From positions 62,001-126,000 of the forward strand of contig NZ_JBNXUN010000002.1 of the NCBI RefSeq assembly GCF_050563525.1: a stretch of 64,000 nt of DNA, in the 5' to 3' direction. Under the pieces are notes generated by a model, which was not told the DNA's origin, searched no databases, and was given only the letters and a program-made list of their open reading frames with translations. This document shows, one piece after another, positions 19,549 to 27,559 of this stretch. Position 1 is the stretch's first letter; every line of letters starts with the position of its first letter. This stretch comes from Falsiroseomonas sp050563525. Lineage in GTDB: Bacteria > Pseudomonadota > Alphaproteobacteria > Acetobacterales > Acetobacteraceae. Both the position numbers and the translations under genes were made by a program.

Positions 19549-20748
19549 ATGCCGAAATTCCTTCCCGTTCTCATCGCCGGTGCCGGCCCGGTCGGCATGG
19601 TCGCCGCCGCCTACCTGGCGGGGGAAGGCATCCCGGTGACCATCGTGGAACAGGCCGAGGAACTGCCCTCCGACCTGCGTGCCTCGACCTTCCATCCGCC
19701 AACCCTCGACATGCTGCGCCGCTTCGGGGTGGTGGAGGCGCTGGTGGAGCAGGGGCTGGTCTGCCCGCACTGGCAGTTCCGCGACCGCCAGACCGGCCCC
19801 ATCGCGACCTTCGACATGGGAGCGCTGTCCGCCGACACGGACCACCCCTATCGCCTGCAATGCGAGCAGTGGCGCCTGACGCGGATGCTGCGCGACCGCA
19901 TGGCGGCGAACCCGGACGTGACCTTCATCTACGACGCCAAGGCCGCCGATGTGGCGCAGGACGCCGATGGCGTGACGCTGACCATCGAGCGGCCCGACGG
20001 ATCGCGCGAGGCGCTTCGGGGCAGCTACCTGATCGGCGCCGACGGCGCCCGCAGCGCGGTGCGCCGCGCGCTCGGCGTGGAGTTCCGCGGCCAGACCATT
20101 CCTGAGATCTTCCTGACGCTGTCGACGCCCTTCCCGTTCCATGAGGCGATCCCGGACCTCGCCGACATCTCCTACATCTCGGACCCCGAGGAATGGTACG
20201 TGCTGCTGCGCACCCGCAGCCTGTGGCGCGTGCTGTTCCCGACCGATGCGTCCCAGTCCGAGGAGAGCATGATGGACCCGGCGCGGATCGAGGCGCGGTT
20301 GCAGGCTGTGGTGCCGAACCCGGCGGGCTTTACCCTCGGCCACCGCACCGCCTACCGGGTGCATGAGCGGGTGGTGGACGAATATGTGCAGGGCCGTGTG
20401 TTCCTGGCCGGCGACGCGGCGCACATCAACAACCCGCTCGGCGGCATGGGCATGAATGGCGGCATCCACGATGCCTTCAACCTGGCGGAGAAGCTGACCG
20501 CGGTGTGGAAGGGCGCAGATCTCGCCACCATGGGCCGCTACGGGCGGCAGCGCCGCAAGGTGGCGCTCGACGTCGTGCAGCAGCAGGCGCTGCGCAACCG
20601 GCAGATCCTGAACCAGCGCGACCCGGCGGCGCGCGCCGCCTACCACGACGAACTGCGCGCCACCGTCGCCGACCCGGCACGCCACCACGCCTACCTGCTG
20701 CGGAGTTCCATGATCCAATCGCTACGCGACCTGGAGGCGGTGGCATGA
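19549..20748 (+). CDS. FAD-dependent aromatic monooxygenase (PHBH-type)
   Basis: 399-aa class A flavoprotein monooxygenase. It has the N-terminal dinucleotide-binding motif AGAGPVGMVAAAYLAGEG, the second FAD/NADPH motif LIGADGARSAVR and the third motif VFLAGDAAHINNPLGGMGMN. Enzymes of this type hydroxylate aromatic or N-heterocyclic rings with NAD(P)H and O2. It starts an operon whose next two genes follow with ATGA overlaps. The operon content (ring oxidation, C-N hydrolysis, nitronate oxidation) points to breakdown of a nitrogen-containing compound, but the substrate is not identifiable. Confidence 0.88.
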   Translation: MPKFLPVLIAGAGPVGMVAAAYLAGEGIPVTIVEQAEELPSDLRASTFHPPTLDMLRRFGVVEALVEQGLVCPHWQFRDRQTGPIATFDMGALSADTDHPYRLQCEQWRLTRMLRDRMAANPDVTFIYDAKAADVAQDADGVTLTIERPDGSREALRGSYLIGADGARSAVRRALGVEFRGQTIPEIFLTLSTPFPFHEAIPDLADISYISDPEEWYVLLRTRSLWRVLFPTDASQSEESMMDPARIEARLQAVVPNPAGFTLGHRTAYRVHERVVDEYVQGRVFLAGDAAHINNPLGGMGMNGGIHDAFNLAEKLTAVWKGADLATMGRYGRQRRKVALDVVQQQALRNRQILNQRDPAARAAYHDELRATVADPARHHAYLLRSSMIQSLRDLEAVA

Positions 20749-21368
20749 GCGGGCATCCGGAGGCGGACATCTACCACCGCCAGGGCATGGGCCAGCGCGC
20801 CGGCATGGGGCAGCGGCCGGCGCTGGTTATGGTGGATTTCGTGGTGGGCTTCGCCGACCCGGCGCATTTCGGCGGCGGCAACATCGGCCCGGCCATCGAA
20901 CAGACGGTGCATCTGCTGGCCTTCGCCCGCGCGCATCGCTGGCCGGTGGCGCATACCCGCGTGGTCTATGCCGAGGATGGCTCGGATGCCGGGGTCTTCA
21001 CGCTGAAGGCGCCGTCGCTGCTGAAGCTGACCGAAAGCTCCCCGCTGTCGCAGATCGTGCCAGAACTGGCGCCGCGTCCGGGCGAGCACATCATCCGCAA
21101 GCAGGGCGCCTCCGCCTTCTTCGACACCAACTTCGCGAGCTGGCTGCGATATCAGGGCGCGGACACGCTGGTGGTGACGGGCTGCACGACATCCGGCTGC
21201 GTGCGCGCGACGGTGGTGGATGCGATGCAGCACAACCTGCGCACCGTCGTCGCGACGGATTGCGTCGGCGACCGTGCCATCGGCCCGCATGAGGCGAACC
21301 TGTTCGACATGGGCCAGAAATACGCGGACCTGCTGACTCGGGCGGAGATCGAGGCAGCGGCGGGATGA
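20745..21368 (+). CDS. Isochorismatase-family cysteine hydrolase (amidase-like)
   Basis: 207-aa member of the cysteine-hydrolase family that includes N-carbamoylsarcosine amidase, maleamate amidase and isochorismatase. The catalytic triad is visible: Asp in MVDFVVGF, Lys in IIRKQGASAFFDT and Cys in TGCTTSGCVRATVVDA. The TSGCVR motif is more typical of amidohydrolases than of isochorismatases. It overlaps both neighbours by ATGA, so the three enzymes are very probably translated together. A maleamate- or carbamoyl-type amide produced after ring hydroxylation would fit. Confidence 0.88.
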   Translation: MSGHPEADIYHRQGMGQRAGMGQRPALVMVDFVVGFADPAHFGGGNIGPAIEQTVHLLAFARAHRWPVAHTRVVYAEDGSDAGVFTLKAPSLLKLTESSPLSQIVPELAPRPGEHIIRKQGASAFFDTNFASWLRYQGADTLVVTGCTTSGCVRATVVDAMQHNLRTVVATDCVGDRAIGPHEANLFDMGQKYADLLTRAEIEAAAG

Positions 21369-22351
21369 CGCTGCGCGAAACCCTGCACGGCCGGCTTTCG
21401 CTGCCAGCCATCGCCGCGCCGCTGTTCATCATCTCGGTGCCCGACCTCGTCGTCGCGCAATGCTGCGCCGGCATCGTCGGATCGATGCCTTCGCTCAATG
21501 CGCGTCCTGCGAGCCAGCTCGACGAATGGCTGTGCGAGATCGAGGAAAGGATCGCGGCACATGACGCGGCGCATCCCGGCCGCCCCGCCGCGCCCTACGC
21601 CATCAACCTGATCGTGCACCGGTCCAACGAACGGCTGGAGCATGATCTGGGCGTGGTGGAACGGCATCGCGTGCCCCTGGTCATCACCTCGCTCGGCGCG
21701 CGGCCGGAGGTGAACGACACGGTGCATGGCTATGGCGGCCATGTGCTGCACGACGTCATCAACCAGCGCTTCGCCCACAAGGCGGTGGAGAAGGGCGCGG
21801 ATGGGCTGGTGCTGGTGGCGGCCGGCGCGGGCGGCCATGCCGGCAGCCTGTCCCCCTTCGCGCTTGTAGGGGAAACCCGCGCCTGGTTCGACGGCCCCAT
21901 CGCGCTGTCGGGCGCCATCGCGCATGGCAGCGCGATCCTGGCGGCGGAGGCGCTGGGCGCCGACTTCGCCTATCTCGGCAGCGCCTTCATCGCCACCGCG
22001 GAAGCGCGGGCGGAGGCCGACCACAAGCAGATGGTGGTGGATCACGCGGCGGAGGACATCGTCTACACCGACCTCATCACTGGCGTGCACGGCAACTACC
22101 TGAAGCCGTCCCTGGTCCGCGCCGGGATCGATCCGTCGAACCTGGCGGCGCAGGAGGCCGCGAAGATGGATTTCGGCGGCAACCGCGTGAAGAAGTGGAA
22201 GGATATCTGGGGTTCCGGCCAGGGCATCGGCGCGGTGCAGTCCGTGCAGCCGGCCGCGGCGCTGGTGGAGCGGCTGCGGGCGGAATACGCCGCAGCACGC
22301 CACCGACTGGGAGCGGCGAGCCCGCTGGTGCACCCGGCCTGGCGCGGCTGA
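21365..22351 (+). CDS. Nitronate monooxygenase-like FMN enzyme
   Basis: 328-aa TIM-barrel flavoprotein of the NMO/2-nitropropane dioxygenase family. Family marks include the early APLFIISVPDLVVAQ, the FMN-phosphate region LVLVAAGAGGHAG and the later ADFAYLGSAFIAT. NMO enzymes oxidise alkyl nitronates such as propionate 3-nitronate. Many bacterial homologues are uncharacterised and act in catabolic operons. It ends the three-gene operon begun by the flavin monooxygenase and converges on the SulP gene. Confidence 0.87.
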   Translation: MTLRETLHGRLSLPAIAAPLFIISVPDLVVAQCCAGIVGSMPSLNARPASQLDEWLCEIEERIAAHDAAHPGRPAAPYAINLIVHRSNERLEHDLGVVERHRVPLVITSLGARPEVNDTVHGYGGHVLHDVINQRFAHKAVEKGADGLVLVAAGAGGHAGSLSPFALVGETRAWFDGPIALSGAIAHGSAILAAEALGADFAYLGSAFIATAEARAEADHKQMVVDHAAEDIVYTDLITGVHGNYLKPSLVRAGIDPSNLAAQEAAKMDFGGNRVKKWKDIWGSGQGIGAVQSVQPAAALVERLRAEYAAARHRLGAASPLVHPAWRG

Positions 22352-22360
22352 CCGATCTGA

Positions 22361-24136
22361 TCAGTCGGTCGGGAGGGCCGCTTCCCTGTCTTCCACCTGC
22401 CCGTGGCGCGGCACGGCCACCTCCTCCATCGCCAGGCTGCGCACCGCCTCGAAGTGCGAGAGGAACACGTAGCCCCTGAAATGGGCGAAGAAGTCGGAGC
22501 GCTGCAGCGCATCCATCACCGGCCCCTTCACCTCCGACAGGTGAAAGCCGACGCCGGCGGCGTGCAGCCGGTCGGCAATCGCCTCCAGGCTTTCCAGCGC
22601 GCTGGCGTCGATCAAATTCACGGCCGGGCACATCAGGATGACGTGCCGCAGGTCCGGGCGTGCGGCGACCTCGGCGTAGATGCGGTCCTCCAGGTAGCGG
22701 GCATTGGCGAAGTACAGGCTCTCATCCACGCGCAGCGACAGGATGGCGGGATCGGTGAGGACGCTGTGCCGGTCGACGTTGCGGAAATGCTCGGTGCCCG
22801 GCACCTGGCCTACGATCGCCATGTGCGGGGTGCTGGTGCGCCACAGGAACAGCAGCAGCGACAGGCCCACGCCGGCCAGGATACCTTCCTCCACGCCGAC
22901 GAACAGGACCAGCAGCATCGTCGCCGCCATCGCCGCGAAATCCGCCTTCGAGTAGGTCCAGGTCCGCCGGATGGCGCGCAGGTCCACCAGCGACAGCACC
23001 GCGACGATGATGGTCGCCGCCAGCACCGCCTGCGGCAGGAAGCGGAACAGCGGCGTCAGGAACAGCGTGGCGGCCAGGATGCCGATTGCGGTGATGGCGC
23101 CGGCCAGCGGCGTCGCCGCGCCGGCATCGAAATTCACCACGGACCGCGCGAAGCCGCCCGTCACCGGGTAGCCGCCGGAGACCGCGGCCGCGATGTTGGC
23201 GGTGCCGAGGCCGACGAGTTCCTGGTTCGCCTCGATGCGCTGGCGCCGCCTGGCGGCCAGGGTCTGCGCGACGGAAACGGATTCGACGAAGCCCACCAGG
23301 CTGATCAGCGCCGCTGCCGGTAGCAGTTGCAGCCACAGCGCGGGATCGAAGCCAGGCAGCGCGAAAGGCGGCAGGCCGGCCGGGATCTCGCCCACGATCT
23401 TCACCCCCCGGTCGTCGAGCCCGAGCCCGACCACGGCCAGGATCGACAGCGCGATGGCCGCGAGCGGCCCGGCCTTGGCCAGCAGATCCGCCTGGCGCGG
23501 CCGGAGCCCGAGTCGGATCAGGCTCGGCTTCAGCCGCTTGCGCACCCAGAACAGGAAGCCGACGGCGGTGACGCCGATCAGCGCCGTGAAGGGGTTGGTC
23601 GCGCCAATCTGGCCGAACACGCCCTGCGCGATGTGCGGCAGCGTGTCGCCCTCCACCGTGATGCCCAGGATGTGCTTGAGCTGGCTTGCGGCGATCAGGA
23701 GGCCGGAGGCGGTGATGAAGCCCGAGATCACCGGATGGCTGAGGAAATTCGCCAGGAACCCCAGCCGCAGCACCGCCATGCCGACCAGGATCAGGCCGGA
23801 CAGGAAGGCCAGAGTCACTGCGGCCGCCAGGTAGGCGGCGGTGCCCTGGGCCGCGATCGGTGCGATGGCGGCTGCCGTCATCAGCGACACCACCGCCACC
23901 GGCCCCACCGCCAGCGTGCGGCTGGTGCCAAAGATGGCGTAGGCCACCAGCGGCAGGATCGAGGCGTACAGCCCGACGACGGGCGGCAGGCCGGCGAGCA
24001 TGGCGTAGGCCAGGCTTTGCGGCACCAGCATGATCGTCACGATCACGGCGGCGAACAGGTCGCTGGCCGCCTCGCCACGGGTGTAGCGCGGCGCCCAGTC
24101 GAGGATCGGCAGCAGGTGTTGCAGGCGGCGGTTCAT
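22361..24136 (-). CDS. SulP-family anion transporter with STAS domain
   Basis: 591-aa inner-membrane transporter. About 12-14 hydrophobic segments occupy residues 1-440, including the SulP signature region near PQSLAYAMLAGLPPVVGLYAS. A cytoplasmic STAS domain covers about residues 455-575, with NLIDASALESLEAIADRL as its core. SulP proteins move sulfate, bicarbonate or other anions. Located last in a minus-strand run of sulfur genes (35 bases after blh), it may carry sulfate produced by sulfide oxidation; this is inferred from context. Confidence 0.9.
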   Translation of the reverse strand: MNRRLQHLLPILDWAPRYTRGEAASDLFAAVIVTIMLVPQSLAYAMLAGLPPVVGLYASILPLVAYAIFGTSRTLAVGPVAVVSLMTAAAIAPIAAQGTAAYLAAAVTLAFLSGLILVGMAVLRLGFLANFLSHPVISGFITASGLLIAASQLKHILGITVEGDTLPHIAQGVFGQIGATNPFTALIGVTAVGFLFWVRKRLKPSLIRLGLRPRQADLLAKAGPLAAIALSILAVVGLGLDDRGVKIVGEIPAGLPPFALPGFDPALWLQLLPAAALISLVGFVESVSVAQTLAARRRQRIEANQELVGLGTANIAAAVSGGYPVTGGFARSVVNFDAGAATPLAGAITAIGILAATLFLTPLFRFLPQAVLAATIIVAVLSLVDLRAIRRTWTYSKADFAAMAATMLLVLFVGVEEGILAGVGLSLLLFLWRTSTPHMAIVGQVPGTEHFRNVDRHSVLTDPAILSLRVDESLYFANARYLEDRIYAEVAARPDLRHVILMCPAVNLIDASALESLEAIADRLHAAGVGFHLSEVKGPVMDALQRSDFFAHFRGYVFLSHFEAVRSLAMEEVAVPRHGQVEDREAALPTD

Positions 24137-24171
24137 CGGGCGTTGTCTTTGTCCAAGCGTCGGCCCGGCAT

Positions 24172-25065
24172 CTAGAGGGCGTTGACCGGCACCTTGAGGA
24201 AGACCCTGCCGCTGTCATCCGGCGGCGGCAGCGCGCCGGCCCGCATGTTCACCTGCAGCGAGGGGATGATCAGCCGCGGCATGCCGAGCGTCCGGTCACG
24301 GGCCTCCCGCATCGCGACGAACGCATCCTCCGTCACGCCATCCTTCGCATGGATGTTGTGCGCACGTTCCTCGGCGACGGTGGTTTCCCATTTGATGTCG
24401 CGGCCGTTCGGGCCGTAGTCGTGGCACATGAACAGCCGCGTCTCGGGTGGCAGTTGCAGCACGCGCTGGATGGAGCGGAACAGCGTGCGCGCGTCGCCGC
24501 CCGGAAAATCCGCGCGGGCCGAGCCGCCATCCGGCATGAACAGGGTATCGCCGACGAAGGCCGTATCGCCGATCACATGTGTCATGCAGGCGGGCGTATG
24601 GCCCGGCGTGTGCAGCGCGAAGGCCGTCATGCCGCCGATCTGGTAGCTGTCGCCATCCTTGAACAGCCGGTCGAACTGGCTGCCGTCGCGGCGGAACTCG
24701 GTGCCCTCGTTGAACACCTTGCCGAACACGTCCTGCACCACGGTGATGCGCTCACCGATGCCGATCCGGCCGCCGAGCTTCTGCTGGATGTAGGGCGCGG
24801 CGGAGAGATGGTCCGCATGCACATGCGTCTCGATCAGCCATTCGAGGCGCAACCCGTGCGCCTTGATGTGGGCGATGATCGCGTCAGCCGACTCATGCGT
24901 GATGCGGCCAGCCGCGTAGTCGATGTCCATCACCGAATCCACCACGGCGCAGGCGGGGGAAGCGGGGTCCTTCACGACGTAGCTGATGGTGTTGGTGGGC
25001 GCGTCGAAGAAGGCGGTGACCTCGGGCTTCACGGCGAGGTCGATGCGGTGTGGGATGGCGTCCAT
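24172..25065 (-). CDS. blh: Blh-type metallo-beta-lactamase-fold persulfide dioxygenase
   Basis: 297-aa MBL-fold protein related to ETHE1 and to Blh of the bigR operon, enzymes that oxidise glutathione persulfide to sulfite. The metal-binding motif is ETHVHADHLSAAPY, with later ligands in HTPGHTPACMTHVIGDTAF, the Asp in VGDTLFMPD and the His in MCHDYGPNGRD. It is part of the sulfide-response island controlled, I infer, by the BigR-like repressor encoded 1.2 kb away. The product would be cytoplasmic. Confidence 0.9.
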   Translation of the reverse strand: MDAIPHRIDLAVKPEVTAFFDAPTNTISYVVKDPASPACAVVDSVMDIDYAAGRITHESADAIIAHIKAHGLRLEWLIETHVHADHLSAAPYIQQKLGGRIGIGERITVVQDVFGKVFNEGTEFRRDGSQFDRLFKDGDSYQIGGMTAFALHTPGHTPACMTHVIGDTAFVGDTLFMPDGGSARADFPGGDARTLFRSIQRVLQLPPETRLFMCHDYGPNGRDIKWETTVAEERAHNIHAKDGVTEDAFVAMREARDRTLGMPRLIIPSLQVNMRAGALPPPDDSGRVFLKVPVNAL

Positions 25066-25093
25066 GGCGTTTCTCCTTTCGGCTTTGTTGGCG

Positions 25094-25549
25094 TCAGGCG
25101 CGTGGGGTGGCCGGTTGCAGGGAGTCCGGGCGGCTGGCGAGCCAGCGGGCGCCGCCCATGCCCAGCAGCATCGCGATCACGAACATCACCGCCGCGTTGC
25201 CGCCGAAGGTCAGCGCCGTGAAGGCCGGCCCCGGGCAGAAGCCGGCGAGACCCCAGCCGATGCCGAAGATCGCCGGGCCGGCCACGATGCGGCTGTCGAT
25301 TGCCGTCGCGGTCGGCAGGTGGAACGTGCCGCCGAGGATCGGTCGCGGCTGGCGCAGCACCAGCCTGTAGCCGATGAAGGTCACCGCGATGGCGCCGGCC
25401 ATGACGAAGGCCAGGCTCGGGTCCCAGCCGCCGTTCGGGATCGCGGCGAGGTCGAGGAAGTTCAGCACCTTCGCGGGGTTCGACATGCCGGAGACGACCA
25501 GGCCGAGGCCGAAGACCAGGCCGATGGCGAAGTTGATCAGGACAGACAT
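25094..25549 (-). CDS. YeeE/YedE-like membrane protein, DUF6691 type
   Basis: 151-aa membrane protein with four or so hydrophobic segments. It resembles the second half of the YeeE/YedE family (VSGMSNPAKVLNFLDL and the cysteine-containing GFCPGPAFTAL). Homologues are usually encoded beside a YeeE partner and a Blh dioxygenase, where they are thought to move sulfur compounds across the inner membrane. ATG 25549 is chosen. It is nine bases from the stop of its YeeE neighbour. Confidence 0.9.
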   Translation of the reverse strand: MSVLINFAIGLVFGLGLVVSGMSNPAKVLNFLDLAAIPNGGWDPSLAFVMAGAIAVTFIGYRLVLRQPRPILGGTFHLPTATAIDSRIVAGPAIFGIGWGLAGFCPGPAFTALTFGGNAAVMFVIAMLLGMGGARWLASRPDSLQPATPRA

Positions 25550-25557
25550 GGCGGGCC

Positions 25558-25986
25558 TCACAACAGGTGGCGGGTGAGGAAGACTGTGGCCATGGCGGTC
25601 GCCATGAAGACCAGCGTCGCCACCAGCGACCGGAGGGACAGCCGCGACAGGCCGCAGACCCCGTGGCCGGAGGTACAGCCATTGCCCCAGACGGCGCCGA
25701 AGCCCACCAGCAGCCCCGCCAGGACCAGCAGGCCCGTCCCGGCCTCGATACTCGGCACCGGCGCCGTGCCGGTGAGGAGCAGCACGAGAAGCGGCGCTGC
25801 CACGAGACCGAGGATGAAGGCGAGCCGCCCGGCGAAGGCGTTGTCCGGGTATGGCGGCAGCAGCCGCACGGCGATGCCGCTGATGCCGGCGATGCGGCCA
25901 GTGGCGGCCATCAGCATCACGGCGGATGCGCCGATCAGCGCGCCGCCGAGAAGCGAGGCCACCGGGGTGAAGTCGGTGGCCGTCAT
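25558..25986 (-). CDS. YeeE/YedE family sulfur transporter subunit
   Basis: 142-aa membrane protein with the conserved cysteine motif GNGCTSGHGVCGLSR, which in the thiosulfate transporter TsuA/YeeE relays thiosulfate through the channel. Four hydrophobic segments are visible. It is split from its DUF6691-type partner, so the two short proteins together match one long YeeE. ATG 25986 follows the preceding gene's TGA by one base. Confidence 0.9.
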   Translation of the reverse strand: MTATDFTPVASLLGGALIGASAVMLMAATGRIAGISGIAVRLLPPYPDNAFAGRLAFILGLVAAPLLVLLLTGTAPVPSIEAGTGLLVLAGLLVGFGAVWGNGCTSGHGVCGLSRLSLRSLVATLVFMATAMATVFLTRHLL

Positions 25987-25987
25987 G

Positions 25988-26206
25988 TCAGGCCCGCCCG
26001 GTGGCGCAGGTGCGGATGCCGAACAGCATGTAGGCCGGGCAGATGCGGAAGATGGCCGTGCCGAGCAGCACCAGGCCCACGGCCGCCACCAGGAAGCGCC
26101 AGGCGCCGAGCGGGGCGAACATCTCCGTGAGCAGGAAAGGCGACGCGAGGAGCACGGCGCCAAGCACGAAGCGTGCGGCGCGGTCGACGGAACCTATGTT
26201 GACCAT
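25988..26206 (-). CDS. YgaP-type DUF2892 small membrane protein
   Basis: 72-aa protein with the start NIGSVDRAARFVLGAVLL typical of DUF2892 and two hydrophobic helices. In YgaP this domain is the membrane anchor of a rhodanese; here it stands alone. It is the first gene of the five-gene sulfide-response run and lies divergent from the bigR-like gene, sharing the 61-base intergenic region that holds a palindrome. Confidence 0.88.
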   Translation of the reverse strand: MVNIGSVDRAARFVLGAVLLASPFLLTEMFAPLGAWRFLVAAVGLVLLGTAIFRICPAYMLFGIRTCATGRA

Positions 26207-26241
26207 GGGCTGATCCTCCGGTGGGTTGGCACTGGATTCAT

Positions 26242-26253
26242 ATCTGCGCAGAT
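26242..26253. promoter_or_regulatory. 12-bp palindrome, candidate operator of the BigR/SqrR-like repressor
   Basis: ATCTGCGCAGAT is a perfect palindrome in the 61-base spacer between the divergent DUF2892 operon and the ArsR-family gene. It lies 14 bases before the repressor start codon. BigR and SqrR bind palindromes in such shared promoters, so its place fits autoregulation plus control of the sulfur operon. The match is positional; I know of no fixed consensus that it matches exactly. Confidence 0.55.
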
Positions 26254-26267
26254 GCTAAGATGTCAAC

Positions 26268-26597
26268 ATGAAAACTGATACGACCAGTGATGCTTTGATT
26301 GTGCTGGAAGCCAAGGCGGAGGAGGCCGCGCGAATCCTTGCCGCACTGGCCAACGCGAAGCGGCTGATGGCACTGTGCCACCTGCTGGAGGGCGAAAAAT
26401 CCGTGAACCAGCTGGCGGAGCTCGTCGGCCTGGCGCCGGCGGCGCTGTCGCAGCACCTGGCGCGGATGCGCGACCTGAGGATGGTCGAGACGCGGCGCGA
26501 CGGCCAGACGATCCACTACCGCCTGTCCAGCCCCGAGGCGGCGGCGATCCTGGAGACGCTGTACCGGATTTACTGCGCACCCGCCATGAAGGGCTGA
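26268..26597 (+). CDS. bigR: ArsR-family persulfide-responsive repressor (BigR/SqrR-like)
   Basis: 109-aa winged-helix repressor. The recognition helix region is LAPAALSQHLARMRDLRM. Two cysteines, Cys37 (MALCHLLEG) and Cys103 (RIYCAPAMKG), are 66 residues apart, the same spacing as the redox pair of BigR (Cys42 and Cys108), which form a disulfide or polysulfide link when persulfide is present. It probably represses the divergent DUF2892-yeeE-yedE-blh-sulP run until reactive sulfur accumulates. Its 3' end overlaps the convergent Rrf2 gene by 28 bases. Confidence 0.92.
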   Translation: MKTDTTSDALIVLEAKAEEAARILAALANAKRLMALCHLLEGEKSVNQLAELVGLAPAALSQHLARMRDLRMVETRRDGQTIHYRLSSPEAAAILETLYRIYCAPAMKG

Positions 26598-27031
26598 TCC
26601 TGCCGCGTCAGCCGGTCCAGCAGGGCGGCCCGGTTCAGCGCGATGTCGGCGATGGTCAGATCGTCAAGAACCGAGAGAAACGCCCGCAACGCCCGTTGCA
26701 GGCCGCGCGACAGGTGGCAGACGCCGAGCAGCGGGCAGGTGTTGGTCTCGGCATTGAAGCACTCGACCAGCTCCAGCGGCGCCTCGGTCCAGCGGATGAT
26801 CTCGCCAACCGTGATCTGCTCCGCCGGCCGCGCCAGACGCATGCCGCCGCGCCGGCCGCGGATGGTCTCGATGTAGCCGCGCCGGGCCAGCTCGCCCGCC
26901 ACCTTGACCAGATGCGCCTTGGAGATGCGGTGCGCGCGGGCGACGTCATCCACCGTGACGATCTCCGGCGCCCGCAAGGCCAGCAATTGCAGCGTGCGCA
27001 GGGCGAAGTTGGAATACTGGGTGAGGCGCAA
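26570..27031 (-). CDS. Rrf2-family transcriptional regulator, NsrR-like
   Basis: 153-aa winged-helix regulator. The N-terminus LRLTQYSNFALRTLQLL and HRISKAHLVKVAGELARRGY are characteristic. Three cysteines near the C-terminal third (ECFNAETNTCPLLGVCHLS) would bind an Fe-S cluster, as in NsrR (nitric oxide sensing) or RirA (iron). I chose the TTG at 27031 because GAAGGAG lies six bases upstream and gives the family N-terminus. An ATG at 27058 and a GTG at 27061 in the same frame add ten or so residues. An AT-rich stretch with TTGACA is upstream. The target genes are unknown. Confidence 0.87.
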   Translation of the reverse strand: MRLTQYSNFALRTLQLLALRAPEIVTVDDVARAHRISKAHLVKVAGELARRGYIETIRGRRGGMRLARPAEQITVGEIIRWTEAPLELVECFNAETNTCPLLGVCHLSRGLQRALRAFLSVLDDLTIADIALNRAALLDRLTRQDQPFMAGAQ

Positions 27032-27150
27032 GGCTGCTCCTTCTCGCCCGTAAATCATCACATTCTATATCTATTTTTGTCAAGGCGGGCCGTTTCCCGC
27101 ATTCCCTCCGAAGCTTCCTGCGCGGCGGCGTCCTGCCGCCACGACCAGGG

Positions 27151-27550
27151 ATGTCCCGCACGAGCCACTTTGCCCTGCGCCTGGCCCTCCTCGCCGGGGC
27201 CGCCATCGCCGGCCTGATGCCCGCCGCCGCCCAGGAGTTGCCGTGCGTTCTGGCGCTGGTCACCACTGCCGAGGCGCAGGTGCAGGGCATGGCCTTCGTG
27301 CCGCTCAATGCGATGCGGGCGCAGGGCGCCACGGTGGAGGTGATGCTCTGCGGTGCCGCCGCCGATCTCGCGCGCCGCGGACCGCCAGGCCCGGCCGCCA
27401 CGCCGATGTGGCCGATGGGTGCGACGCCGGCACAGATGCTGGCCGGCCTCGTCCGGGCCGGAGGCGCTGATCGAGGGCGTGCGCCCGGCGCAGCCGCCGT
27501 AGCTGGCGCGCCGCATGACCGACCGCGCCACCACCGTCCTGCCGTTCTGA
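27151..27550 (+). pseudogene. DsrE-family protein, decayed by internal deletion and a nonsense codon
   Basis: The frame opens with a signal peptide (residues 1-28) and the DsrE-like segment PCVLALVTTAEAQVQGMAF through ATPAQMLAGLVRAG. After that the frame shifts. The expected C-terminal part is found in another frame as PEALIEGVRPAQPP, then a TAG, then LARRMTDRATTVLPF and a proper TGA at 27548-27550. About 15 codons between VRAG and PEAL appear to be missing, with a short shared GCCGG at the join. DsrE-like proteins often accompany sulfur genes, so this may be a relic of the same island. Confidence 0.75.
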
Positions 27551-27559
27551 AGCCCGGCC

